From the IMG/VR virus record IMGVR_UViG_3300031565_000113, positions 1 through 41,422 of that record: a stretch of DNA of 41,422 nt; one strand, written 5' to 3'. The translations under genes were made by a program, and so were the position numbers. Source of the DNA: a virus. The notes under the pieces are model-generated. The model worked only from the letters and a program-made list of their open reading frames with translations, was not told the origin of the DNA and ran no database searches. This document shows, in pieces, positions 17,684 to 25,212 of the stretch (positions within the stretch are counted from its first letter, which is position 1; each line of letters begins with the position of its first letter).

Positions 17684-18483
17684 TAAATTTTTTATCGCTA
17701 TTTAAGAGGCTACTACCGCGAGCCAAGGCGTGGAGCTTAACGGCTTCTAAAGATTTGCAAAAATTTTGGCAATCTTTGACTGTGGTTGGAGAAAATTTTA
17801 AAGATTACGCACTACAAGTAATTTTTAAAGATTATTACGCTTTTAAAACCGAAAAATTAGACGAATGGGAGTTAGATTTTGGACTTGTACAGTCTAATTT
17901 GAGCGATGAAGACAGACGGAAACGACTGGACTCGGCATGGAAAGCCACGGGCGGGCAAACTATCGCATATATACAGAGCGTTTTGCAAAAAGCGGGGTTT
18001 GATGTGTATCTTCACGACTGGTGGGAACTCCCGCGCGATAGCGTTCCAGTGACTCGCAATCCGCTCGCATATTTACGCCGTACTTATCTACCGCACGGCT
18101 CTGTTTTAACCGTGGGTAATGCTTTAGCGATGTGCGGGAAAGCCGAGGCGATGTTTGGAAAACTAGAAGAGAGGACATCTTACCCGCTTGTCAATAAGAT
18201 TGACACCGTAACAAAGCGTATATCGTTGACCTGTGGGAGTGCTAGGGCTATGTGCGGAAAAGCCGAGGCGATATTTGGCACTTTTGATAGATTTGTTTTT
18301 GCAAAAAAAGATTATGTTATCCCGCTCGACCAGTACTATTGGAATTTTTTCTTATATATAGGCGGGGCTACTTTTCCAGACACAGCCCAGATATCGCATA
18401 TAAGAAAAGATGAATTTGAAAATTTATGTTTAAAACTGTGTCCTAATCACATTTGGCTAGGAATGTTAATCACTTATATTTAA
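17680..18483 (+). CDS. Tail/baseplate protein (Mu gp48-like, DUF2313) with internal duplication
   Basis: This 267-residue protein follows gp47 as in Mu and begins with 'LLPRAKAWSLTASKDLQKFW' near residues 11-30, typical of DUF2313 (YmfQ) proteins. 'WELDFGL' and 'RRKRLDSAWKATGGQT' follow, and the family usually attaches tail fibres to the baseplate. The part after residue ~145 carries two copies of a Met-Cys-Gly-Lys-Ala-Glu-Ala block (AMCGKAEAMFG near 149 and AMCGKAEAIFG near 190). They are about 40 residues apart and seem to be a local duplication. The protein is longer than the usual ~200 residues. Confidence 0.82.
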   Translation: MINFLSLFKRLLPRAKAWSLTASKDLQKFWQSLTVVGENFKDYALQVIFKDYYAFKTEKLDEWELDFGLVQSNLSDEDRRKRLDSAWKATGGQTIAYIQSVLQKAGFDVYLHDWWELPRDSVPVTRNPLAYLRRTYLPHGSVLTVGNALAMCGKAEAMFGKLEERTSYPLVNKIDTVTKRISLTCGSARAMCGKAEAIFGTFDRFVFAKKDYVIPLDQYYWNFFLYIGGATFPDTAQISHIRKDEFENLCLKLCPNHIWLGMLITYI

Positions 18484-18495
18484 GAGGAGAAAAAA

Positions 18496-19470
18496 ATGGC
18501 TATAAAACCTGATGTGTCTTACCCGGGTCAAGTTGAACCCGCAAGCCCAGCGTATCCATGGGGTGGTGCTAAAGATGAAACAGTACCAGGGGCGGAAGAT
18601 GGAACACCTGTAAAACAATCGTGGCTTAGCGATGTGTGGGGGTTTTTGCAAGGACTTTTAAAAACAACGGATATAACGCCGACTGGTACGCCTGATACAG
18701 CTATAGCTTCGCAATATAGGGATGCTATCGGCATAATGTCTGCATCAAATTCTAGACCGATAGGGGTTTTAAGTAATAATATAGCTACGCCGAATTATAA
18801 GCTTGATGCCGAGGCTGATATAATATGGGACAGCGGTTTTACTACTCTAATGAAGACTACTGCAACTTTTACAAAGGATATAGGCCAGGTGTGGATGGCA
18901 GGAAATGGAAACGGCGGGCGACCTTCTACCATCGCTCTTCCAGTTGATACATGGCTACATTTTTTTAAGATTATGAACTCTACTACTGGAGCTGTTGACT
19001 ACGGCTGGAGCGATACGCTAGATGCATCTAAGCTTTTAGCGGATAGCGGGTATGATTTATATAGATATAAGGGCAGTAATTATTTTACTTCTGCTGGTTT
19101 TATAGCCTCTTTTAAGCAAGTCGGAAATGTTTTTTATGTTACGGTGCGAGAGCTTAGTTACAAAGCGTTTCTTACGACAGCGTATACGACTATCACTTTA
19201 GCTTTACCGCAAAATGTGATTTTAGAGGCTAAAGTTCTTATACTGGTAAATCCTGCCGATAATCAGACAAACGGAATATTTTTTAGGCATACAGGCACGA
19301 CACTAGAAGGGCGAGTACTAGAAGTCGGAGGGAATAATTTTAATATCGGAACTACAGAAGTTAGTCTTTTAATTGATGGAACTGCTAGCATAGAACATAA
19401 ACGCACTGGCCCCGATTTAGCCACGTATAATATAAATGTTCGGTCCTATAAAGATTTTTTAGTGGCTTAA
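18496..19470 (+). CDS. Tail fibre protein, first copy of receptor-binding module
   Basis: This 324-residue protein directly follows the gp48-like gene, with a strong Shine-Dalgarno (AAGAGGAGAAAAAA). The N-terminus 'YPGQVEPASPAYPWGGAKD' and the following 'GTPVKQSWLSDVWGFLQGLL' match the conserved attachment region of many phage tail fibres. The remainder is a beta-rich, aromatic domain without recognised enzyme motifs and is probably the receptor-binding part. Whether it or the 1304-residue protein at 30365 is the main adhesin is unknown. Confidence 0.75.
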   Translation: MAIKPDVSYPGQVEPASPAYPWGGAKDETVPGAEDGTPVKQSWLSDVWGFLQGLLKTTDITPTGTPDTAIASQYRDAIGIMSASNSRPIGVLSNNIATPNYKLDAEADIIWDSGFTTLMKTTATFTKDIGQVWMAGNGNGGRPSTIALPVDTWLHFFKIMNSTTGAVDYGWSDTLDASKLLADSGYDLYRYKGSNYFTSAGFIASFKQVGNVFYVTVRELSYKAFLTTAYTTITLALPQNVILEAKVLILVNPADNQTNGIFFRHTGTTLEGRVLEVGGNNFNIGTTEVSLLIDGTASIEHKRTGPDLATYNINVRSYKDFLVA

Positions 19471-19473
19471 TAA

Positions 19474-19485
19474 AACCTTAAGGTT
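19474..19485. repeat. Perfect 12-bp palindrome between fibre and cargo gene
   Basis: AACCTTAAGGTT is self-complementary, with no loop. A T8 run follows at 19499-19508, but the spacing is too long for a standard terminator. It may be an operator for the exported-protein gene at 19530 or a weak terminator; I cannot tell which. Confidence 0.3.
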
Positions 19486-19529
19486 CGCATGATATCTTGG
19501 TTTTTTTTACTACAATTTTAGGAAAAATT

Positions 19530-20057
19530 ATGATATATTTTTTAAATATTTTACTATTATGTGTTGTTACTATCTCGCAGACAAGTTATGCGGCCGTGTA
19601 TGATAGAAAACCACTACAAATGGACGGGGCTATTAGGGTTTTAGCTACTAGACAAACAAAAACTTTTGAGCTTCCTGCAGTTTTTAACAAAAAAGAGCTC
19701 AGGGAAGATATATCCCCTTTTTATTGTAAGTTATGGACGGATTATAGGGGAGAGCGAGGTTTAGGTGCACATATTTTTTCTTTTTCTATGTATGGGCTTG
19801 TGCAATACCCAGGCGGAAATTTTGACACACAAATGCAAATTCCCCTTGCTAAAGATGCGTATATAGTATTTAGTAACGGTGGGTATTTAAAAGAAGAATA
19901 TATGCGCGACGGGATAGAAATTAGCTTTGAAGTTAGCAACGAAAACTGTTCTTATAAAGACCCGGTATGTACTCCAACAGTCGATAAGCACCTTTTTATG
20001 CAATGCTTTAAGGGTAGTCCACCATCTACAGCTACTACAGCTCCAATCAAGCGTTAA
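19530..20057 (+). CDS. Exported protein of unknown function (cargo/moron candidate)
   Basis: This 175-residue protein begins with a clear Sec signal peptide. The hydrophobic stretch IYFLNILLLCVVTIS (residues 2-16) ends in 'TSYA', with probable cleavage before 'AVYD'. The mature part is beta-rich with four cysteines near the middle and end, suggesting disulfides in the periplasm, and has a Pro/Thr/Ala-rich tail. ATG 19530 is chosen for the AGGAA Shine-Dalgarno eight bases upstream; the longer frame from 19497 adds only a T-run-encoded extension. It stands alone at the end of the structural operon and converges on the primase gene with an 11-bp overlap. I do not recognise a family; superinfection exclusion or host surface change are possible roles. 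Confidence 0.65.
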   Translation: MIYFLNILLLCVVTISQTSYAAVYDRKPLQMDGAIRVLATRQTKTFELPAVFNKKELREDISPFYCKLWTDYRGERGLGAHIFSFSMYGLVQYPGGNFDTQMQIPLAKDAYIVFSNGGYLKEEYMRDGIEISFEVSNENCSYKDPVCTPTVDKHLFMQCFKGSPPSTATTAPIKR

Positions 20058-22287
20058 GCTGTGCTTTTATGTAAGCATCCGTTATAGCCGAAACATCGGT
20101 TAATTCCGCCTGCGGAGAGCCACGCAAAACGAATAACTTCGGCTTTCCGCCGTCGGGCATTATGAAAGAATTTACACGCCCATTTGGTAGCCCTCGATGC
20201 CAGTCGTAACCTAACGCCCTCATCATTTCACGGCGTTTATTTAACTGTATTTTTCTACGCAATCCGTCGATTAGTTTTGCGAGAGCCATCGACGACACCC
20301 ACCCACCTCTGAAACCTATACGACCTTCTTCTATCGCTTCAACTATTTCTTGCTCGACTACGCCGAGCGTGGCGGTTATAGCGAGTTGAGTGCTTGAGGT
20401 TTCGGGTGCTCGGTGGCATTTTCCTGCGGGGTTAAATTCGGCCGGTATCTGATAAGTTGCTAAGAAGTTGTGAACATACGCATAGCCGACATCATGTAGC
20501 CAACCGTATAATGCGGGGAAATAGTCGCCATGGAGTCCATCGGCTACAATATCTGTCATCTCCTGCTGTTTACAATAAAAAATAGCGAAACGCCTGTCGT
20601 TAGCCGTCTTGCGTATAGCATCTTGGTGATTTGAATTTATGATAAAATTAGCACATATATCGGCTGTTATCTGGTCGACCCCTTTTGCTTGTATCTCGAT
20701 ACCATCCCCGCCTGTAATCATTGGTTTTAGCGTTTCTATTATTGACCGTTTATCCTCGGGAACATAAATATCCTCAACACCGATAAATAATTTATTTAGC
20801 AACCACGCATTAAATTTGTTGTCTAAATCCGCCGCTTTGGGAAAATGTACGTATTTACGCCCGATTGCTTGAGCTACGCACCTTGTAAAAAGGGTTTTTC
20901 CGTTGCCTTCCGCCCCCTGTAGCAATGGGCACCACTGGAATTTTATTCCTTTGTGTTGTATGCAGGCAGATAGATAAGATAAAAGGATTATTTGATCACG
21001 CTCTATCGGTAAAATTGTGTTTAAATGTTTTAAAAAAGGCGTAACATCGCCCACGGTGCGTGGCGTGTCTATCGGAACATGAACATTCACAAGACTCCGC
21101 CCCCCTTCTGTGACTATAGCTCCTGACCTCTCGAGTGGTCTAAAGCATTGCGATTGTACTTTAGACGGGCGTAGTGCTTGGCTTTCTGTGAAGGCTTGCC
21201 AAGCGTTGCAGGTCGATTTTGAGTTGAGCGAGTCTATCGCAAAACAATAGCCACCATAGACGGTTTTAAATTGCTCGGGTTTTAATAGGTCGCCCGCAGG
21301 TGTAAAAGCTCTATGTATATCTTGGATATAAACACAGCCCGCGAAGTGCGAGAGCTGTTGTTGCGGACTCAAAAATTGGTATCCTGCTCTAATCCCGGCC
21401 TCGCCAGCGACCGTTTCCGCCGTTGAAGCAGTAGCCACGGGCGTTACATGTTTATTATATGTTGTTTTTTGTTTTAAAATTGCGTAGTTTATCGTCCTGT
21501 GCAGATAGTCCTCCCGCTTCCATTTATCTCGAACTAGCGACGATAAAAGCATTATTCTATGCATTTGTTCCGCATTTCTAGCAGTCCAAAAGGCGAGATG
21601 TTGAGCTAGGGCCGCATCGGCTGTTGAGTAGTCATAGTCTCTTATGCCGTCATTTGTCGGATATTTTTTAGCAAGTATTTTAACATCACGGGTCCATAGG
21701 GCTTTAAAATTACATTCGCTATAAAGTGGGTTTTTAGACTTTAAAGCGAGAGCTATCAGCGTGCTGTCTTCTGTGGTTATATCACGCTGTGGCGTTTCTT
21801 GCTCTATAATATCCGCAGGTTTAAAATGTTTTTCTATTGTTGTCTCGAGCTGTGTTGTGCAGTCTATCGAGCTGTCGCCCACGGCTTGCGTTCCTGTTAG
21901 AGCTACATAGCGACCTGATGTGTATAATTCTATGCCAAATTCTTTATTTTTGCACAGGTGCAGAGGTTCTTCTCCGATATAACTCCCGATGATATGCAAT
22001 CCCCGACCAGACTTTGACACTTCTACATAAGCACCCTTGAAAACTTCTATTAGTTCAGTTGCGATCGGCTTCCAATTCCCCGAGTTATCCACACAGTTAT
22101 CCACATCTATAAAAAAAAGAGAGTCATTTTTTGTAAAAATAAAACCTACGGCTCTACCGCCTGCCGACGCTTCTTCGTAGCTCACGGCTAGCGTGGTGTC
22201 TGTAATGTCAATAATTTTTCCGTTCCGTGGGTTTATCGGCAATTTTTTATCCGCAGAATAATTTATAAATTGTTTATAGCGATGCAA
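20047..22287 (-). CDS. Primase-polymerase-helicase, NrS-1/VapE-like
   Basis: This 746-residue replication protein has three parts. A PrimPol-type N-terminal domain has a catalytic 'FFIDVDN' (acidic residues 61 and 63), then 'VEVSKSGRGLHIIGS' near 110-125 and 'GIELYTSGRYVALTG' near 140-155. Together these resemble the polymerase of Nitratiruptor phage NrS-1. A helical PriCT-like linker near residues 225-270 contains 'SLVRDKWKREDYLHRTI'. The superfamily 3-type helicase domain has Walker A 'EGNGKT' near 460, Walker B 'FIGVEDIY' near 500 and a sensor-like 'NFIINSNHQ' near 545. It probably primes, and may also copy, DNA while unwinding it. It is last in the leftward replication operon and overlaps the mini-TetR gene by 14 bp. 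Confidence 0.85.
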   Translation of the reverse strand: MHRYKQFINYSADKKLPINPRNGKIIDITDTTLAVSYEEASAGGRAVGFIFTKNDSLFFIDVDNCVDNSGNWKPIATELIEVFKGAYVEVSKSGRGLHIIGSYIGEEPLHLCKNKEFGIELYTSGRYVALTGTQAVGDSSIDCTTQLETTIEKHFKPADIIEQETPQRDITTEDSTLIALALKSKNPLYSECNFKALWTRDVKILAKKYPTNDGIRDYDYSTADAALAQHLAFWTARNAEQMHRIMLLSSLVRDKWKREDYLHRTINYAILKQKTTYNKHVTPVATASTAETVAGEAGIRAGYQFLSPQQQLSHFAGCVYIQDIHRAFTPAGDLLKPEQFKTVYGGYCFAIDSLNSKSTCNAWQAFTESQALRPSKVQSQCFRPLERSGAIVTEGGRSLVNVHVPIDTPRTVGDVTPFLKHLNTILPIERDQIILLSYLSACIQHKGIKFQWCPLLQGAEGNGKTLFTRCVAQAIGRKYVHFPKAADLDNKFNAWLLNKLFIGVEDIYVPEDKRSIIETLKPMITGGDGIEIQAKGVDQITADICANFIINSNHQDAIRKTANDRRFAIFYCKQQEMTDIVADGLHGDYFPALYGWLHDVGYAYVHNFLATYQIPAEFNPAGKCHRAPETSSTQLAITATLGVVEQEIVEAIEEGRIGFRGGWVSSMALAKLIDGLRRKIQLNKRREMMRALGYDWHRGLPNGRVNSFIMPDGGKPKLFVLRGSPQAELTDVSAITDAYIKAQLNA

Positions 22288-22552
22288 GAGCTCTCTCCTT
22301 TAATTCTTGTGATATATCAGCTATTAGCTTATCTTTACAGACTAAAGCTTGAGCGATTATTATTAAGTTTTCTGTTTTTATAGCACGCAAAACAACCTCC
22401 TTTTTTAGATTATCTAATTTTCTAAAATAGTACGGCACAGACGGCGGAGAAACTCCGGCTCTATCTGCAACATCAGCCTGCGTTATTTGCCGATAGCCTT
22501 TCTCTTCTGCGACTTTAACGGCCGCATCAATAATTTTTGTGTAAGTACTCAT
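22274..22552 (-). CDS. Mini-TetR DNA-binding protein
   Basis: This 92-residue protein is essentially the TetR N-terminal helix-turn-helix: 'IIDAAVKVAEEKGYRQITQA' (residues 7-26), 'DVADRAGVSPPSVPYYFRKL' and 'DNLKKEVVLRAI'. The usual ~120-residue ligand-binding and dimerisation domain is missing. It sits in the replication operon between nuclease and primase-helicase, three bases after the nuclease stop. It may act as a DNA-binding accessory of replication or as an autoregulator without effector control. The frame is intact and overlaps the downstream gene, so it looks functional rather than broken. Confidence 0.75.
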   Translation of the reverse strand: MSTYTKIIDAAVKVAEEKGYRQITQADVADRAGVSPPSVPYYFRKLDNLKKEVVLRAIKTENLIIIAQALVCKDKLIADISQELKERALASL

Positions 22553-22554
22553 TT

Positions 22555-22911
22555 TTAAAACCCCAAATATTTTTTTAATAAAGAGACATCATTTATAAAA
22601 AAACCATAGCCTCCATTTTTTCTAACGATTTCTAAAAATCGTTCTTGTGCTAGCTCTTTTAATGTTCCCGTAAAAACCCAGCCTTCTTTTTTCGCCTCGA
22701 TAGCTATAAAACGACCAGTAGAAGTCAGACCGATTAAATCGCTTGATTTTATGTTTTGGTTCATTCTATAGCTATCATTAGCTAGCCCGTATCTAACCAA
22801 ACGCCCATCAGGGGCGTAGGTCGCTCCCGTATTATTGCGCCACAGGGTCACGCCAAGAGAAGGGGCTATAAGTCGTATTTCTTGAAGCACTATTTTTTCA
22901 TTTTTTTTCAT
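22555..22911 (-). CDS. VRR-NUC domain nuclease
   Basis: This 118-residue protein has the compact PD-(D/E)XK fold of phage VRR-NUC proteins. 'LWRNNTGATYAPDGRLVRYG' occupies residues ~23-42. 'KSSDLIGLT' carries the catalytic aspartate near 58, 'GRFIAIEAKKEGW' the E-x-K near 72-74, and 'ELAQERFLEIVRKNGGYGFF' the conserved Q and GG. Standalone VRR-NUC proteins are structure-selective nucleases, for example resolving branched replication or recombination intermediates. It is encoded between the MORN-repeat and mini-TetR genes and overlaps the former by 14 bp. Confidence 0.88.
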   Translation of the reverse strand: MKKNEKIVLQEIRLIAPSLGVTLWRNNTGATYAPDGRLVRYGLANDSYRMNQNIKSSDLIGLTSTGRFIAIEAKKEGWVFTGTLKELAQERFLEIVRKNGGYGFFINDVSLLKKYLGF

Positions 22912-23518
22912 TTACACTGTACCCGTCTTTATATGCGCAAATTACTGTTTTTTGTCCGTTTTCATCGTATTCCGCAGCAACGCCATTTAATTTATCGTTT
23001 TTATACGGAACTTCGAATTTTTTTTGCCCGTCCTCGCTGTATGATATATAGATGCCGTTTAATTCATCGTTTTTATATGCCCATTCACGCATTTTCTGAC
23101 CATTTTTGTAATATTCCGTAGAAATGCCATCTAATTTATTATTTTTAAAGGTATCTTCTTTCTTTTTTTTACCATTTTCTTGATACAGAATACGAACTCC
23201 GTATTTTTTATCATTTTTATATTCGCAACTTATGGATTTTTGTCCGCTTTTATACCACCCTTCAAGAAGACCGGCTTTTTTCCCGGCTTTACAGGTATAT
23301 GTATACCGTTTTTTGCCGCAGTCATACCAAATCGTATACGTCCCCGTTAATTTAAAAGTTTCTGAGACCCATTTAGAACCGTTCGATTTAGCTATATATA
23401 GCTCGTTTAAAATTTGCGTATGATCTACTATGCCAATTTGCCCGTATCTACCGATAAACCAACACAAAACATCATCTGGGGCCTCGTTATCTAATAATTT
23501 TTTAAATGTTATTTTCAT
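22898..23518 (-). CDS. MORN/YwqK-repeat protein, copy 1
   Basis: This 206-residue protein has an N-terminal domain with the pattern C-W-F-I-G-R-Y-G-Q ... D-H-T-Q-I-L-N-E-L (residues ~19-40) and 'TFKLTG'. About six 23-residue MORN-like repeats follow, of the type Y-K-N-D-K-L-N-G-x-x-x-E-Y-x-x-N-G-Q-K. Such repeats form flat beta sheets and usually mediate protein or membrane contacts; the 'YwqK antitoxin' name of the family is not evidence of an antitoxin role here. The gene is coupled to the helicase by a 4-bp overlap. A paralogue sits at 38580-39242. Confidence 0.75.
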   Translation of the reverse strand: MKITFKKLLDNEAPDDVLCWFIGRYGQIGIVDHTQILNELYIAKSNGSKWVSETFKLTGTYTIWYDCGKKRYTYTCKAGKKAGLLEGWYKSGQKSISCEYKNDKKYGVRILYQENGKKKKEDTFKNNKLDGISTEYYKNGQKMREWAYKNDELNGIYISYSEDGQKKFEVPYKNDKLNGVAAEYDENGQKTVICAYKDGYSVNEKK

Positions 23519-25152
23519 TTTTTTTCCTCTATATTTTTCTCAATTTTTTTCATTAGCTCTACCGCTTGATTTGCGGACAAAGACTGTGCCGATAAAACAT
23601 CAATCCCGAAGATATGAAAGAAAAGCCTATGCCCCTCGTCATCTGTTTTTCCTTCTGCTTTGTTATATCCGCCCCACAGGGCTATAGCCTCACGCAGTTT
23701 TATTTGTGCCGTTTGGGTGTCATAATGTCGTTTACAAGCCGTTAAAATACCGATTTGCGGGCATTTTTTAAGCAACAACCGCTTTTTTAGCTCCTCGGCA
23801 TCTTTAAAAATAGCATCGGCTTTTTCTCGTAATTTTTTTAAAGTTTCGGCGTTTAGCTCGATTAGGCTACCATCTGTATGCTCTGGTTGCGTGCGTGATT
23901 GTGGAGGGTCGTAATACCCGCACCACGGGCAACATTTGTATATGCGTAGGTATAAGCTAGTACATCGTATGCAGGTTTTTACGGGTATTTGTGGCGTTTT
24001 GTCGCTCTTTCTACTCTGTGACATTAGTCCCCAGCTTCTCGGAGAATCGGGCAAACCGTGTCGCATAACATTGCCTGCGTGGTCTATTATTATTGCGTGC
24101 GTTTTACCTTCCATTGGTCTCAAAGCCCTACCGAATTGCTGGGCAAAAAGCCCGTATGATTGCGTAGGGCGTGCCATGGATACTACTTCTATTGCTGGCA
24201 AGTCAAAGCCCTCGCCGAATAAGTCCACATTAACTAATTGCATAATTTCACGGTTTCTAAAACGGCGTAAAATTTCAACTCTTAGCATATCCGAGGTTTT
24301 AGCACAAACCATATCAGCGGGAACGCCAGCAGAGTTAAATCTCGAGGCTACTTGCGAGGCGGTGTCTACATCAGTCACGAAAGTTACGCCAAGCTTACCG
24401 CAAGCTATCTTTTTATAATGTTCTACCACATCGCCCACGATGTGCGAGTGCTGTACGGCTGAAACGAGGGGCTTGTGGCTATATTCTCCGCTTGTAGTCA
24501 CTTTTACGGAGTCTAAATTTAAGTCAGAGGGCGGGGCGTAAATTCTATAATCCGTTAGATACCCTGAATTTATTAGATGACGCATATTAGTGCCAACAAT
24601 TAAATCATTAAATACTCCGTCTGACATTTGCCCCAGCCCTAGCCCATCGGTACGCATTGGCGTTGCGGTTACCCCGAGTCCTCGAGCGTTTGGAAACATG
24701 GTTACAGCCCGCCCCCACTTGTTTTTTTTAGTTATGTGGTGGGCTTCATCTATGACCCATAGCTTCACAGCTTTTAGCCACAAAGAGAGCTGATCGCCCC
24801 TTCTTATTATAGTGTCAACGCCTGCGACCCCGCATTTAGCACAAGAGTCATAAAAAGAACGACCAACCTCCCGCACATGTAGCCCGATTATTTCACGGCG
24901 GACACTGTCGGGGGCTATTATATGATGTTTTACCCCATTTGACGCAAGTGCGAGCGATATCTGCCCCACCAGCTCTCTTCTGTGTGCGATAGCACACGAG
25001 GGGGCGTTGGTTTCTGCTATAATACTTGAAAAAATAACTGTTTTTCCCGCTCCCGTTGGGAGCACAGCAAGAACATTTTTATTGCCAGCTTGCCAGCTAG
25101 CTAAAATTTGCTTTTTTAGAGATATTTGATAATTTCTTAATGTTGTTGACAT
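23515..25152 (-). CDS. DEAH-box superfamily 2 helicase
   Basis: This 545-residue ATP-dependent DNA helicase or translocase shows motif I 'PTGAGKT' near residues 33-39, motif II 'VIDEAHH' near 133 and motif III 'GVTATPMRTDG' near 155. The C-terminal RecA domain has 'FVTDVDTASQVA', 'DLFGEGFDLP' and 'QQFGRALRP' (motifs V and VI). A Cys4 zinc ribbon (CIRC ... CCPWC) follows near residue 400. Relatives (SSL2/UvsW-like, ResIII) remodel forks and branched DNA in phage replication. ATG 25152 is used; it lacks a Shine-Dalgarno. It is first in the leftward operon, divergent from the gene at 25213. Confidence 0.9.
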   Translation of the reverse strand: MSTTLRNYQISLKKQILASWQAGNKNVLAVLPTGAGKTVIFSSIIAETNAPSCAIAHRRELVGQISLALASNGVKHHIIAPDSVRREIIGLHVREVGRSFYDSCAKCGVAGVDTIIRRGDQLSLWLKAVKLWVIDEAHHITKKNKWGRAVTMFPNARGLGVTATPMRTDGLGLGQMSDGVFNDLIVGTNMRHLINSGYLTDYRIYAPPSDLNLDSVKVTTSGEYSHKPLVSAVQHSHIVGDVVEHYKKIACGKLGVTFVTDVDTASQVASRFNSAGVPADMVCAKTSDMLRVEILRRFRNREIMQLVNVDLFGEGFDLPAIEVVSMARPTQSYGLFAQQFGRALRPMEGKTHAIIIDHAGNVMRHGLPDSPRSWGLMSQSRKSDKTPQIPVKTCIRCTSLYLRIYKCCPWCGYYDPPQSRTQPEHTDGSLIELNAETLKKLREKADAIFKDAEELKKRLLLKKCPQIGILTACKRHYDTQTAQIKLREAIALWGGYNKAEGKTDDEGHRLFFHIFGIDVLSAQSLSANQAVELMKKIEKNIEEKK

Positions 25153-25173
25153 AGTCAAAGGATACCATATAAT
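25146..25173 (+). promoter_or_regulatory. Strong sigma70-type promoter for the rightward replication operon
   Basis: TTGACA (25146-25151), a 16-bp spacer and TATAAT (25168-25173) give a near-consensus promoter. Its start near 25180 leaves about 33 bases of leader with an AGGAGA Shine-Dalgarno before ATG 25213. The -35 overlaps the start codon of the leftward helicase gene. Two ATACCAT copies (25162-25168 and 25172-25178) straddle the -10 and could bind a regulator. A weaker leftward match (TTGATA-16-TATCCT on the minus strand, about 25156-25183) may serve the helicase. Confidence 0.65.
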
Positions 25174-25212
25174 ACCATTTTATCAATAGAAATTTTTAGG
25201 AGATATTAAAAC

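Noticed and set aside
22898-23518. Toxin-antitoxin antitoxin (YwqK label)
   Set aside because: The family name is historical; no toxin gene is adjacent and the protein is coupled to a helicase gene.
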